A DNA stretch of 64,000 nt from Angiostrongylus vasorum (taxonomy: Eukaryota > Nematoda > Chromadorea > Rhabditida > Metastrongylidae): NCBI GenBank assembly GCA_018806985.1, contig JADANN010000424.1, positions 864,501-928,500 on the forward strand, written 5' to 3'. Positions 1-11,400 of this stretch are shown here, in pieces. Position 1 is the first letter of the stretch. Every line of letters starts with the position of its first letter. A program made the translations under genes and the position numbers. A model generated the notes under the pieces. That model was not told the origin of the DNA. It searched no databases and saw nothing but the letters and a program-made list of their open reading frames with translations.

Positions 1-1222
1 CGTTCACTAGCCGCCTTCCATTTTGCAGTGAGATTCGAGTAAATGGACGTCATAGCGTAGTGGATGTTTTGACTGTCGTTTTTTAACTGATCAACCTTGA
101 GTCTAACCTGAAGAAAACACTGTTCAGAATTAGGACATATATAAAATAAATAAAGGATAAAGCTCTCGACGGCGATTTATTCTTGAGGAATGCGCCATGC
201 ATTCAACTTCATTAAGTATCGTTGGAGGTCATTGAATGCATTTGGTGGTGAAGGCCTTTACAGTAACTTGCGGTGGCCTACCGATGTATCGAGCCAGTGC
301 TGCTATCCTCCCAGACAAGTCTGGTACCAACTTGGCGACCCCGGAGGGATGGAGGGCTTGGTGGACCTGCGGCGGACCAATCCCATGTGCATTGTAGGGT
401 GCCTTTGACCACTGCGCTACACGTGCCCAGAATTAGAACACAGAGATGGAAAAAGGCGCAAAATCATATCTATATCAAAGGATGCTAGGCAGGGAGTCCA
501 AGGTGGGGATTAAGACAAAAAGGGATCCCCAACCACATGCCTACCTTAAGACTCAGGTGGATTCATTCAAGGGATGATGTACATGGAGGTGGTTCCGAGT
601 CATCAAGTCATCTCCAACAAAAGGTGATCTGCACCTAATTCAGGAAAGCAGATGCTATCCACTGGTTTACTCAACCACCAAGTCACGGGTGTCGATTGGG
701 AACACTCCTCAAGGACAAGGAAAACAATGGACTTACACTACATGTGTGACCCATCAGTAGCCCCTCGAAAAAGCGGAACCTCAGAAAAGGTTGCTCCCAT
801 CACGTGGCCGGATCGAAATCTCACCGATGATGGTATGAGGCATCCAATGACTGATGGAATTACATATGATACAAACAGTATGTATATTGCGAAAAAAAAG
901 GAAAAAGAAAAAGGAAAATAAAGACGTAAAGGATGGTCTCACAATATGTCGCCGTGCCGCCGACTCTTTGTTGACCAGAATCCCCAACTGGTCCCAGTTC
1001 TGATCGATAATCCTGGAAATATATTCCGAATATTAGCGGATTTTGGAGTGGCACTGAGAACGAACAGAAGTCAGAAAGGCCGCATCACCGAAGTTGTTCT
1101 CTGATGAACTGGACGATCTCTTGGGCTTCTCGTTCGTTTGTAGCACGTTCTAGCCGTCCCATCGCAAAGTGTGCTTGTTGTAGGATACTGGACGTCTCTT
1201 GATACAATCGTTCCATTGACAT
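1..1222 (-). CDS. memb-1: Membrin (GOSR2-type Golgi Qb-SNARE), 5' exons
   Basis: Membrin is a Golgi SNARE for ER-to-Golgi and intra-Golgi fusion. Three exons are visible on the minus strand. Exon 1 (1222-1089) starts MSMERLYQETSSILQQ and contains the MGRLERA segment typical of membrin N-termini. Exon 2 (1012-943) reads IIDQNWDQLGILVNKESAAR, matching the family's 'NKEPPxRRQ' stretch. Exon 3 (107 to the window edge) reads RLKVDQLKNDSQN, matching 'RLRVDQLKYDVQ'. GT-AG sites are present and phases agree (2+1, then 0). The SNARE core and C-terminal anchor lie beyond the left edge. Intron 2 (108-942) holds a SINE-1 copy and A/G-rich unassigned sequence. The start is the first ATG; a second ATG two codons later is also possible. 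Divergent to the 2475-13668 gene. Confident in family; the exact paralogue is not determined. Confidence 0.85.
150..427 (-). mobile_element. SINE family 1 copy (tRNA-derived), in memb-1 intron 2
   Basis: Minus-strand copy. The head lies near 427 (reverse of a GTAGCGCAGTGGTC-like box A) and the tail near 150 (CGAGAGCTTTATCC end). It shares the family body: a CCTCCGGGGTCG block, TCGATACATCGGTAGGCC, and GCTTAATGAAGTCGAATGCATGG. Box A and box B positions point to an RNA polymerase III, tRNA-derived origin. Confidence 0.75.
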
Positions 1223-1344
1223 CTGAAGCAAACCAGGAAGTGACAAGAATGAACGAGAAGCATCTGGTCTTAATAACTATCAGACAGGTATAATTTATCC
1301 CACGTTTAGACAAGATACTCTAGTCCAAGAGCTTTTTTTCAACC

Positions 1345-1718
1345 TATTTTATTCTACACGAATCGTCTTCCGTCTACTGTGCAGATCCCAGCACTTCCCA
1401 CATTTGATTCATTCCTTCTTATCCGTCATCCACGAAGGTCTTCCAACTTTTATGTGTGGTTTCGGATGCTGCTTGAGAATTTTCATTTCCTCTTCAATGT
1501 CGTAGAATGCTGGTCGAGTCGATTCTCTCTGGAGTCCTGAGATAGCCTGGCTGGAGCGTTCCCAATTGGACTGCAGAGAGTGATTTTTTCCCAGACAAGT
1601 CCGGCACCAACTTCTCGAACCCAAAGGGATGACAGGCTTGGTGAGTGCGGAGCGGGATCGAACCAGCACCGTGCCCGTGTTGACCGGCATCACTATCAAA
1701 TGCTGACCGCCCCTTTAG
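1345..1718 (-). mobile_element. SINE family 2 copy with intact tRNA-like head
   Basis: Read on the minus strand it starts with GGGGCGGTCAGCATTTGATA (box A-like) and carries GGTGCTGGTTCGATCCC about 40 bases on, a perfect box B core (GGTTCGATCC). The body contains the AGAATCGACTCGACCAGCAT-type block also found at 10410, 11410, 28678 and 31745. It sits in the shared upstream region of membrin and the 624-residue protein gene, so it may affect their promoters; that last point is inference. Confidence 0.75.
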
Positions 1719-2474
1719 TGGAAGAACTACTGGATCAATTAAAGTATGGCTCGTAAAACTAGTAAGAACGAAAGAACTACATGAAATATGTACATGAAGA
1801 GACTGTGAGACTCAATTTTTGTAGTTGTTACGTCAGCGAATCTTTGTGTATTTGCGGTCAAGACAACAAGTACTCCTTCTTCCCATTGATAAGCCTGAAT
1901 GAGGATAAACTCTTGCAGTATTAGTATACAATGGCTACTAGTTACTTTTTGCCTCATATATAACTAGACTTCGAGGTTCTTGTTCTTGCCTGCGGCTTTC
2001 TTTTGATTTCCTAGCGACCAGTAGTTAGATTCTTGGTGAAAGTGTTCTGTTTTCAGGAGCAAAGTTATTGGGCTATCAGTACCTCTGCTTTTTCGATCAA
2101 ACTATTTTTCAGCTAGTAAAATGTTTAGTTCAAGATTACGTAATCAAGTAAAACATTGGAACGGTATCCCAACACGAATGCGGGTGATTCATCCAGAAAT
2201 TCACCACGTTTCTCTCTGTCGGGAGCAACAAGCGGACTTCGTTTCCTCATGGGAAACGCTCCTCATGAATCTGTTCTGTTCGCTGTTGATTCCTTCGGTT
2301 TTATAGATATCTTCTTAGAAGGAGAACTTTCTGTGTGTGGTCACTCTTCATGTGCTACCGAGTTCACCGTGTTTCCTATTGTGTTAGTGATACGAGGTCC
2401 TACACATGCCGTTATTCCGTTGTTAACGTGTTGTATAACAAAGTCTTTTCTGTTTAATTACGCAATGTTTAGGA
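1719..2474. other. Divergent intergenic region, no gene seen
   Basis: The space between the two divergent genes beyond the SINE-2 copy. Open frames at 2121-2474 overlap the upstream part of the next gene's first exon but show no family match. A TTTAG two bases before the ATG at 2475 could be a spliced-leader trans-splice acceptor, which commonly lies just upstream of nematode start codons; this is inference. Confidence 0.4.
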
Positions 2475-5400
2475 ATGATTACATTGCAGCTGGGCATACT
2501 TTTTGGGGCTGCCACGTTGAGCTATGGAAGTGAATGCGGTGGAAAGACTCCACCTGCGGAGATGGATTTGAGCAGTATCAACTTCCCCCAAAGCTATAAG
2601 GTTTTTTATTCTGCTTTTATATCCCAGTTTTCTAACAAGTAGATGAACCTCCTTTAAACCGACGGTGGAGGTTCAACTGTCTTTGCCAATCACTTGTTAC
2701 TATGCGTTAGCCATCTATACATAGAATTATGTCATGCTAAGTCAAGAGTCCCTACATCCCTAGATCGCCATTGCCTTCTGGGAAGTTGTTTGGTACAGGA
2801 TTTGGTGAGAGGTGGTTAGGTGAGGAGTTATTTGTGAGGAACGATGAGCGTGCCTTGATTTCTTCGGGCGGTGTGGGAGTGTTCTACCAAATTTATCCGC
2901 CTTTCAAACCTCGCAAGTATCATCTGGTCATGCAAGAACTGTAGATAAGGCGATATGGGCATTTGCACGAACTGGAAAATCACGGAATATTCGTTCTTGT
3001 CTCGGGGAGGCTTTTGTCACGAAGCATAGGTAGGTTGGTTTCGTCATACATGATCTGTAAAGTGTCAAAACACCACAATCCGTCATCTATACTATGTGAA
3101 ATGTCGTTGATCATTGAGTAACTTAAGCAAGCACCTTAAGCTAGGTGCGCGTGTAGCGCAGTGGTCAGAGTCTTCCTTGCAGCACACATGAGATCGATCC
3201 CCTTGTCCTAGGCCAACCAACCCCTTCATCCCTCCGGGGTCGGAAAATTGATACCAGACCCGTCTGGAGGGTAGCAGCACTGGCTTGATACATCGGTAGG
3301 CCATCACAAGTAAAGGCCATACATGCATTCAATTACCTCCAACGGTGCTTAATGAAATCAAATGCGTGACCCATCCTTCAGGCATTGACCGACGCCGAGA
3401 GCTTTATCCTTTTTTTTAAGCGAGCACATGATTTGTCCCTTTCATGCGCAGTAGCTATTTCACTGTTATGACATGACCTTACACTTACTTTTTTTTTAGC
3501 GACAGGGTAACAATAGATAACTAGCAAGGCTATGCGTTAGCATAAGCTTTCTCGTAGCTATTCTTCCTAGTCGATATTTTGTACACTTTAACATTTTCGG
3601 GGAATCTGTTGGGGATGAGGCGTTCAGTGTACTTCTCAGGGTAACCCTTCAGTCACGATGAGGGATAAACCATGAGCGATGCTGTGGTGGAATGAACAAT
3701 AGAAACCAGTAACCGTCCTTTCACGATTACTGTATGGAAGTGATATTTTTAACAATCTAGCGAGAGCTTTTTGAGTAGCAAACCTCTACAGCGAAAATTC
3801 CGGCTGCATTACAACTGCCGGTGAATTCGCTAATTTACTGGTGAAATTTATGTACTCTTAAGGTACTGCTGTTGTTAAGGTGTCTGGGGTTATTTCCGAT
3901 TGGTTTAATAAAAATGCTGTTGCCTTCGATGAATTTGCAAATTCTGATTGGATTTCGACGTTGCTTTCCTATCGAAGTGGCTCTTCATTACAATGGCTAA
4001 CCATAAAAGCTGACAAGAACACATTTTTATACAACAAAACAAGTAAGTTTATATTGTTTTATCTTTGACAAAGCGGAAATATGCGCTTGAGATGGTAGTC
4101 TTCGTAAAATTTGCTTTTTATGAACATTTAATAAATCGAAATCTTCCTAACGTTTCCCTCTCCTCGTTTGATTCTCCCTTATTTCCCTGAGTAGTCTGCA
4201 TATCGGGTAACGAGTTGATTATTGTTGTAATACAAATCATTTTTTAGCTGGATACTGCGATAAGGCGAATTCATCATGCTTGGAGTCATTTCCTGAACTT
4301 TTGCGTGTTTCAAAAAATCTGTCATCTGTGGTAACGTTGCTGGAGGGTCTAGTGGATTTCTCGAAGACCAACAAAGGATTTAAGGTTTTATAACAAATTT
4401 GAATTCGTACACTCTTAGTTGTCTTCGTATCCAAATGGAACTGGAAAACAATGTCATTTTATTCTGCAGTAGCTATATTTGAATTTCAGCGTGGACACAA
4501 GATTGTGGCCGGTATGAAAGGAGTGCACTGGGTTTCATGCGTAAAGGATACGGATGGTTCAGACAATCTTCAAATAGAGGTGAGCAACTAATTTTAGAAT
4601 GGTGAAACTATGGTCCTAAAGAGACATTCTATATCTGCGTTTGCTCGTGTATTGTCTTTGCTGTTGGACTTTTAGATAGAGTTGTATCAACTAAGTGGTT
4701 TTCTTGAAAAGGTTACGTTTATATTTAGGTGGTGTTCACTGATGAGAATCCACTGAAACCACCTTCTTCCGCTTTCAACAACCCATTAGTTGTTTTCCTG
4801 CAAGTTGGAGTGTATGGAAACTTTTCAGGTGAAATGTCAGAGCAGTTTTCTATTTCTTTTATTTGGTGGTTTTAAAAAGGAGATATCGATTTCGTCCTAT
4901 CATATCTTGATGCCTTGTTTTCACACGTAGTTCTATACGTTCAAGATCATAATATATTGTTTTAAAAATTCAAACACAAGATGGAAGTCGCTGTACGTTT
5001 TCATGTCAATTCATATTTAGTACATTCGCGGTAATGGTTGGTTTCAATGCGTACATGTCCAGAAGTACTGAAGGCATGGTGCCATAATATTTCTGACCAA
5101 CCTTGTCGAGATGAAATTCAGTAGAGTTCAGAATTTTTTGCCAACAAGACACGATTTTTCTTATCCTATCGGGATGTAGTCTTGGTTTTTAGATCGTATC
5201 TTTAGGATAGTTAGGAGGTATTTCTTTTTTTCTCGTTAAAGCTCGTATTTCGAACATGAAGACTATTGGACAATTTTTCGTCCATTAGAACGTTGTTGAT
5301 ATCCCCAAACGTAGTGTTTTTGTTTGAACCATGACTTTGCGTATATTGGATGGCTGGATGGCATGATTACCACTGGTCCTACTCGCCCCTCTTATGTTGA

Positions 5401-8400
5401 GACGGGAGTGGAAAACTAGCCGTTTTGCTTGGGAAGCCTTAACGGTTGGTACAGTGTTGGTTTTAAATCAGAGCTTTGAAGATTAGGACAGTTTGAGACG
5501 ACTAACTACTGAAGGTGACCGTTTGAAGTTAGTTGGTAATATTTATTGAAGTACATCACATTGCAGTTTTAGAACTTGGAACAAGGGAGTAGATGTAATT
5601 ATAGTGTGTCAGAGGACACCTGAAGTGGCTTTGACTGAAAGAGAAAAAACTCGATAAGTGGATGCTGCATAACTTCGATGAATGGCGAGGAGGTCCTGGA
5701 TTGTGTAGCCTGTTGAGCTCTTTTTTGTTGCGGAAGAAAACCTTTTCTAATCACTGTGTAGTTCGACTTAAAAATGGATTATTTGCAATAATCAAGGAGG
5801 ATTTGCGCACAGGCGTTTGTACCATATCGAAACTGTACTCGAACACCCAAAATAGTCCACAGCTGTTGATAGTCCATCCATAATGCCTCACCGGTATAAA
5901 GGACTAGTAAAAGGTTGCTGCATTAACAATGCGGAGCGGACTAACAAGATTAAGGAGGACTAAAAACGGTATTCTTTCATTTTAGGAAACGAATCCTTAC
6001 ACCGGTAAGGTTCTTTGAAGATTAGTGATGCGTGAAAAATCAAGTATGATGTTATTGAACCGATGCTGATGTATACACACATGTTCCAGGACAAAAAACT
6101 TCTTTTGAAATAATTATTAATTTTTCGGAAGGAGTTGAGAAGTTTGACCCGACTTTAATTACGCTTATCCACATTATTCAGTTGTAATGAAAGAAATTTT
6201 AGAAGTTCTGTTTGGATTTGTAATTCTGCAGAGGAAGGTTTTTGGCATATCTTTTATTTCCTTTGTTGGACTTGGCGACTTATTTGCCATGATGAGCATG
6301 TGTAGAGAGAATTTGAGAAAGTTCACATTGGCACCCATGGATTAGAGTGTAATGAAAGAAGTTTTTTATTTTGATTATGTAGACATCTCTGTCGAGGTAA
6401 TTAGTTTCTCTAAAAGACACTATTCTTTGGTGTCGTTCGACCCAAAGGACGTTATCACAGATTTCTTACATCATTTTAAACAAAAGGAAGCTTTCTTGAC
6501 TTCTCCATATCCTAAGATTCCTTGTGCAGTGGAATCACCAGTTATTTCAATATTTATTGAAATAAATCAAGGAGGAGCAACGTAGAATGAACAATAAAGG
6601 TTCTTTACAACCATTACATGATGAGACTTTCCTAAGAGGGTAATGAAATAATTCCGTCACGAACTGTCATTTTTTACTCAGACAATCTGAAGTTGATGAG
6701 GTAGAATGGAAAGCTCTAATAATAGGAGCTGGGCAAGAGTCAGTTAAGAGTGGAGCTTGCGACACTGTTCAAAGCAGTTTCGAAATATTTGTAAGGAGGT
6801 AACAAGCAATCTTAGTATAGAGTGCGAGGTTGAGAAGAAGCTCAATTACGTCGAGAAAGTTCACTCACTTGCAATTCCAAAACGAATTCTATCCATCGAG
6901 CTGATAGTAGTTGGATTATTTGCACAAAGAAATAGAGGATAAAGTACTAGGCATTGATATTACCGCTTCAGGATGCTTCATACTATTGACTTCATTAAAC
7001 ATCGTATAGGTGGTTGAATGCGTATTTGGCCCATATAGTGACTTGCGGGAACCTACCAACCTATCACGTTTGCGTTTTTATCCTTGTAAGTACTTCCAAC
7101 ACCGTTTTGCCCACGCCAGATGAGTTGGAGCCCGTTTTTCCAACACTCGGGGAAAGATATGAAGCATTCTACAAATGAGACACCGCTTCAAGGTAATATT
7201 TTCCATAAGGTTAAGCAAGCCATCCGTAGATTTATTCTATGTCTACAATCGAGCAGCGGTGTCGTCATTGAGCAGCCATGAAGTTGATTTTTTGGAAGGT
7301 TGGGCATACCGTTTGATAAAGGTACAACCGCTGGGGAAACTTGCAATGAAGTGTATTCTCTGTGATGATAGAATTGCAGCAGGTAGTCAGACTTTTGGTC
7401 AGACTCCCATCGAGCGATGATCGTACTATCTTTATAAAGACCGCGATAGCTTAGTATGACGCTTCTATTATTCATCGATCCGATAAACAAAAATGGGGAA
7501 CACAACCACAACGATACTGAGATACCCGCAAAACTTGGACGCCGCGCCGGATCGAACCACGATTACCCCTTTCTGGGGGCTCGCGTCGCGTAATACACAC
7601 TACACCACTGAAGCCCTTGCTTTGCGTTTCTCTCAGCTAGTTCTCTTTTCTTTTTCACATCATACCGTGCCGTGAAAAATTATAGTAGGCAGCAAGTAAA
7701 AGGTTAAGGAAGTGAACAATATCTCATTACGGAAATATCGCCTGCAAGCTAGTCTTGGTAACCGGCGAAACAAGTTAGGCATGTGAGAGTTAACGTGGAA
7801 GAATCGATACTAGAAGTGTTTAACAAAAAATTTCAGACGATGCTACCTTGAAGTCTCAATTATCAGTGGAATTTGACAGCTATAGTTCCATTTCAGAAGT
7901 CGATAGTCGCCACTTTATGGTTAGTATGTATCTTTCACTTTGTTCACTGAAATTTCCTTCGAGCTGTGACCCCATCCCAATTATCTAGCAAAGCTTCCGA
8001 TTCTTTAGATTCCTTCTGGTGTTGTTTGCAATGGATGGAAGCAAGAAGCTATCCCGCTGAATGTTTCGGATCCATACAGTGTTCACATTCAAATAGTTGA
8101 TGAAAAGAATTCACTGTTTGAGTCGATGGTACGACTTTAATGCTTCATTTGAAACGTCGGAATGCTCGTTTGCCATGCGGGCGACCGGAGTTCGATTTCC
8201 GCCCAGTGCACCAAAGTATCGCAGTTGCTAGTGGAAAGTTAGGTCTTCGAGTCAGTTCTCGGTACCGAATAATCACTAGCTTTAAGCAGAATACTCTACT
8301 TCTTAGGAAGGTGCCACACGGGACTAGTTAATTTTCCAATTGGACCCTAATTTTCCACTAGCAACTGCGATAGTCAGTCTTTTAACTATTTTTTTCTGCT

Positions 8401-11400
8401 ATGTTTTTTTCTAAGAGTTAAAATCGAAAATGGATGGAGTTGACGTAGTCTTCTATCACTATTTTCGATCTAAATTTGTTACTTGCGAGGGCCTATTTTT
8501 TTATTAAGGTGTACTACTCTGCTTCTGAAGGACTAATTGCTGTCAGTGGTGCAAGGAAGGATGATGTTGTACCATTCATAAACGAGAAAAACGTACCCAA
8601 AGGAGTCGTCTCTGTTGTCCATGATTTCAGTAGTGGTTTGTCTTTTTTTTTTTAATCTTAATGTCAGCTGCTAAGTGATGTGGTTCTTTGGTGGTTCCTC
8701 GTTGGTATGCACAACGGTACACATTCTATTTTTTTGCATTGGGTTGTACTATACATACGATGCCTTCCAATGGTTTACCGCCTCATCGTGCCTAGGAGGT
8801 GTATCTGGGTGTCGGGTTGTGATTTACAGCGGGAGCATTCTCCCCACCAGCAGGGTCTCCCAAGCTAAAAAAGAGTCCGGCATTCCGTCAGGAAGCCCAG
8901 ATAAAAGTAAACCGGTACCAAGATCCACCACCGTGTTGGTATCGAACTAGTGTGGTGGGAAACCCCACTGACCCACAAGGGTGGGGTGGCGAGTGCTTGT
9001 GGTGGTGACGACCTGGGGCAGACTTCGACCAGGCTGGCTTCGAGATTCCAGGAAAACACAGTGGCTAAGCCAGCAAAACTCGAAAACTGTGGAAGTTATG
9101 CTGGGGCTCGCACAACCAGAGGAGACGGCCCATCCAAGTATCCAACTACATATACCATATGAGCTCTGTATAAGCTATTTTCACTCTCCAGATATTGTGT
9201 GCTTACACTATTAGAGAACAGTATATGATTAAGGAAGAGTCCCTAGTTCGCTAGTTCTGAACATTTGAAGGGTATGAATACGGCTTGAACTCCTCACGAT
9301 GTGTTAGTTTTTCTGCACTGCCGACCGAATCCGATGATGTTATTTTTTCCAATGGCACATATTCTATGCGTCCTCTTGCTCAAATGCTCATCCCTTCACA
9401 ACTCATTTTCGGAAATTATGGTGCAGTACGTTTCTTTGTTTATTAGTTGAAAAAGAATTCCGTTCAGCAACACTAATGGATTCGATGAAAAAATAGTGTC
9501 ATACATCTTTCTTTTACACTTAGTCAATCTGCTTTTTTAGTTAAAAAGCTGAAAATGGGCGCACACTTACGATCTATCGCGGTCTAAACAATAAAGCAAA
9601 TGTAACTGTTGAAGTTCATTTTGATGGCGATCAACTAGACAGCTATACAACGTATAAGGCTACAGACGGAAGTCCTTCTATCTTGTCGTTCACGAAGTTC
9701 ACACGGACACCGGATGGTGGTGTATCCTCCCTATCAGAGAAACTGCGAGCTTGTTTTGCTGTCCATGATCGTAGTCCTAACGATACATTCACTTTAGCGG
9801 TAAAATCAAGTTAGTCACTCTTGTGCAACAAGAACTGGGTACAAGATTATGGTCCGCAAGTTCACCTTCTGTAGATTATCGATCCATGAAACATTTGCAG
9901 AATCCATCAAAGACGTTTATGACAAAGGTGTCGACGAGGTCACATCAGCTCTAGCAGAAGCTTTGAGTAAAGTTGGACCGATAAATCCATTGCGTATTCG
10001 TGTCTTCTTTGTGAGTAGTTCATTTTTTTTTCTTTCACTTCACTTCGACAGTTCAACTGTAAACCGACTTTAGTTTAACTTCGGTATCAAAGATCAGTGT
10101 ATCTTATTTCATTGATAAGCTAAAGCGAGGTTGTTGGAACAAATCCATTAGGGTAACGTTTCAATGAATAGATGTCTGGTAAAAATCTCGTTTTAGCTTG
10201 TCAATGGAATCAGATCCATTGATCTTTTACTTCGATAAGTTTTCTTTGGTTGAAAATCGATCATAGGGCTGATGATGTTGAGTGTTAACCCTCCCTATTG
10301 TTATTCTCTGATGTTTTAAGACTAAAACAATTTATCTCTCCAAATTGTTCAGTTTGCACGAGGTTTATGTGCATAACTCATAATACATTGTGAAGTAACT
10401 ATAATTATAACGAGGGCGAAAGCACAGTGGTAGTGATGCCGGTCGTCACAAGCACGGTACTGGTTCGATCGCTCTTCGGGCTCACCAAGCCTCTCATCCC
10501 TCCATGGTAGGAACATTGGTACCGGATTTGTCCGGAAAAAATCTCTCTCTGCAGTGCACTTGGGAGTGCTGCAACCCGACTCTCTTAAGATTTCAGCGAG
10601 AATCAACTCGACCAGCATTCTACGAAATTCAAGATGAAATGGAAATGCTCAAGCAGCAGCCGAAGGCACACGTAAAAACTTGGAAGAAGACCTTTGTAGT
10701 TGATGGATGCGAAGAAACGTATCGAATATAAGAAGTACTGAGATTCGTGCAGTAGTTGTGGAAGACGGCTCGTATAAAACAAAATAAAAGAGTCGTCAAC
10801 CATATGCGACTCTGAGCGGCAGTTCTTCCTCAGTGGAAGACAGGGTGAAAAAAAGCGGCTCTGACGAAGGCGATTCTGCCCAAACATCAGCAACGGTTGT
10901 GTTGTATGTGTGTTATTGTATGGAAGTAAACTTATAGTGTTTAACAACCTCGCGGTTGCTGAGAGAGAAAACGACGAATTTATAACCCAATGCCGTGGTT
11001 AATAGAGAGTCGATCCTAGGGAATTATTACAAAATAAAGGAAATATAACATGATATCATTATATATTAATACAACATATTATATTTTATGATATCTTATA
11101 ACCTACATTTCATATCAGCCCCATGTAAGCTGAACCATCAAGAAAGATATCGATTATTCAAATATGTCTATAATTAAGATTCTAAAAGTTTGATAGCAAA
11201 GTGTTTTGTAAAATTTACAATACAAGCGCAGCGTCCGCAAACATATAGGGTATACTGAATACCATCATGTCGTACTGGACGATATCCTTGTTGTTCCGTT
11301 GCTTTTGTGTAAAAAAATACAAGCCAGAAACAATCGAAGGAATTCGTGTCATTCTTTCATTTTACATTTTACCTGACCCATCTCATCTATCGCGAGGACC

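Larger units (their letters stand above)
4829..7836 (+). other. 3-kb intron 5, largely unassigned
   Basis: AT-rich sequence between phase-1 exons. Weak open frames at 5662-5883 and 6352-6585 show no recognised domain and no clear splice context, so they may be old mobile-element debris. A SINE-1 remnant lies at 6960-7090 and a family D variant at 7495-7700. Confidence 0.4.

Noticed and set aside
190..488. Short open frames repeated across many loci (such as 58923-59237, 41881-42156)
   Set aside because: They are translations of SINE family 1, not genes.
652..921. 89-codon open frame with a Lys-rich end
   Set aside because: Low-complexity A-rich end, no motif, lies in a membrin intron on the opposite strand.
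2640..2680. Small hairpin TGAACCTCC / GGAGGTTCA
   Set aside because: Only nine pairs with a 15-base loop; expected by chance at this scale.
4237..4434. Minus-strand open frame of 65 codons
   Set aside because: It is the antisense shadow of the real exon 4248-4384 of the membrane-protein gene.
7540..7630. Possible functional tRNA gene suggested by GTGGTTCGATCC
   Set aside because: No acceptor stem or cloverleaf; part of a repeat with a second copy at 18825.
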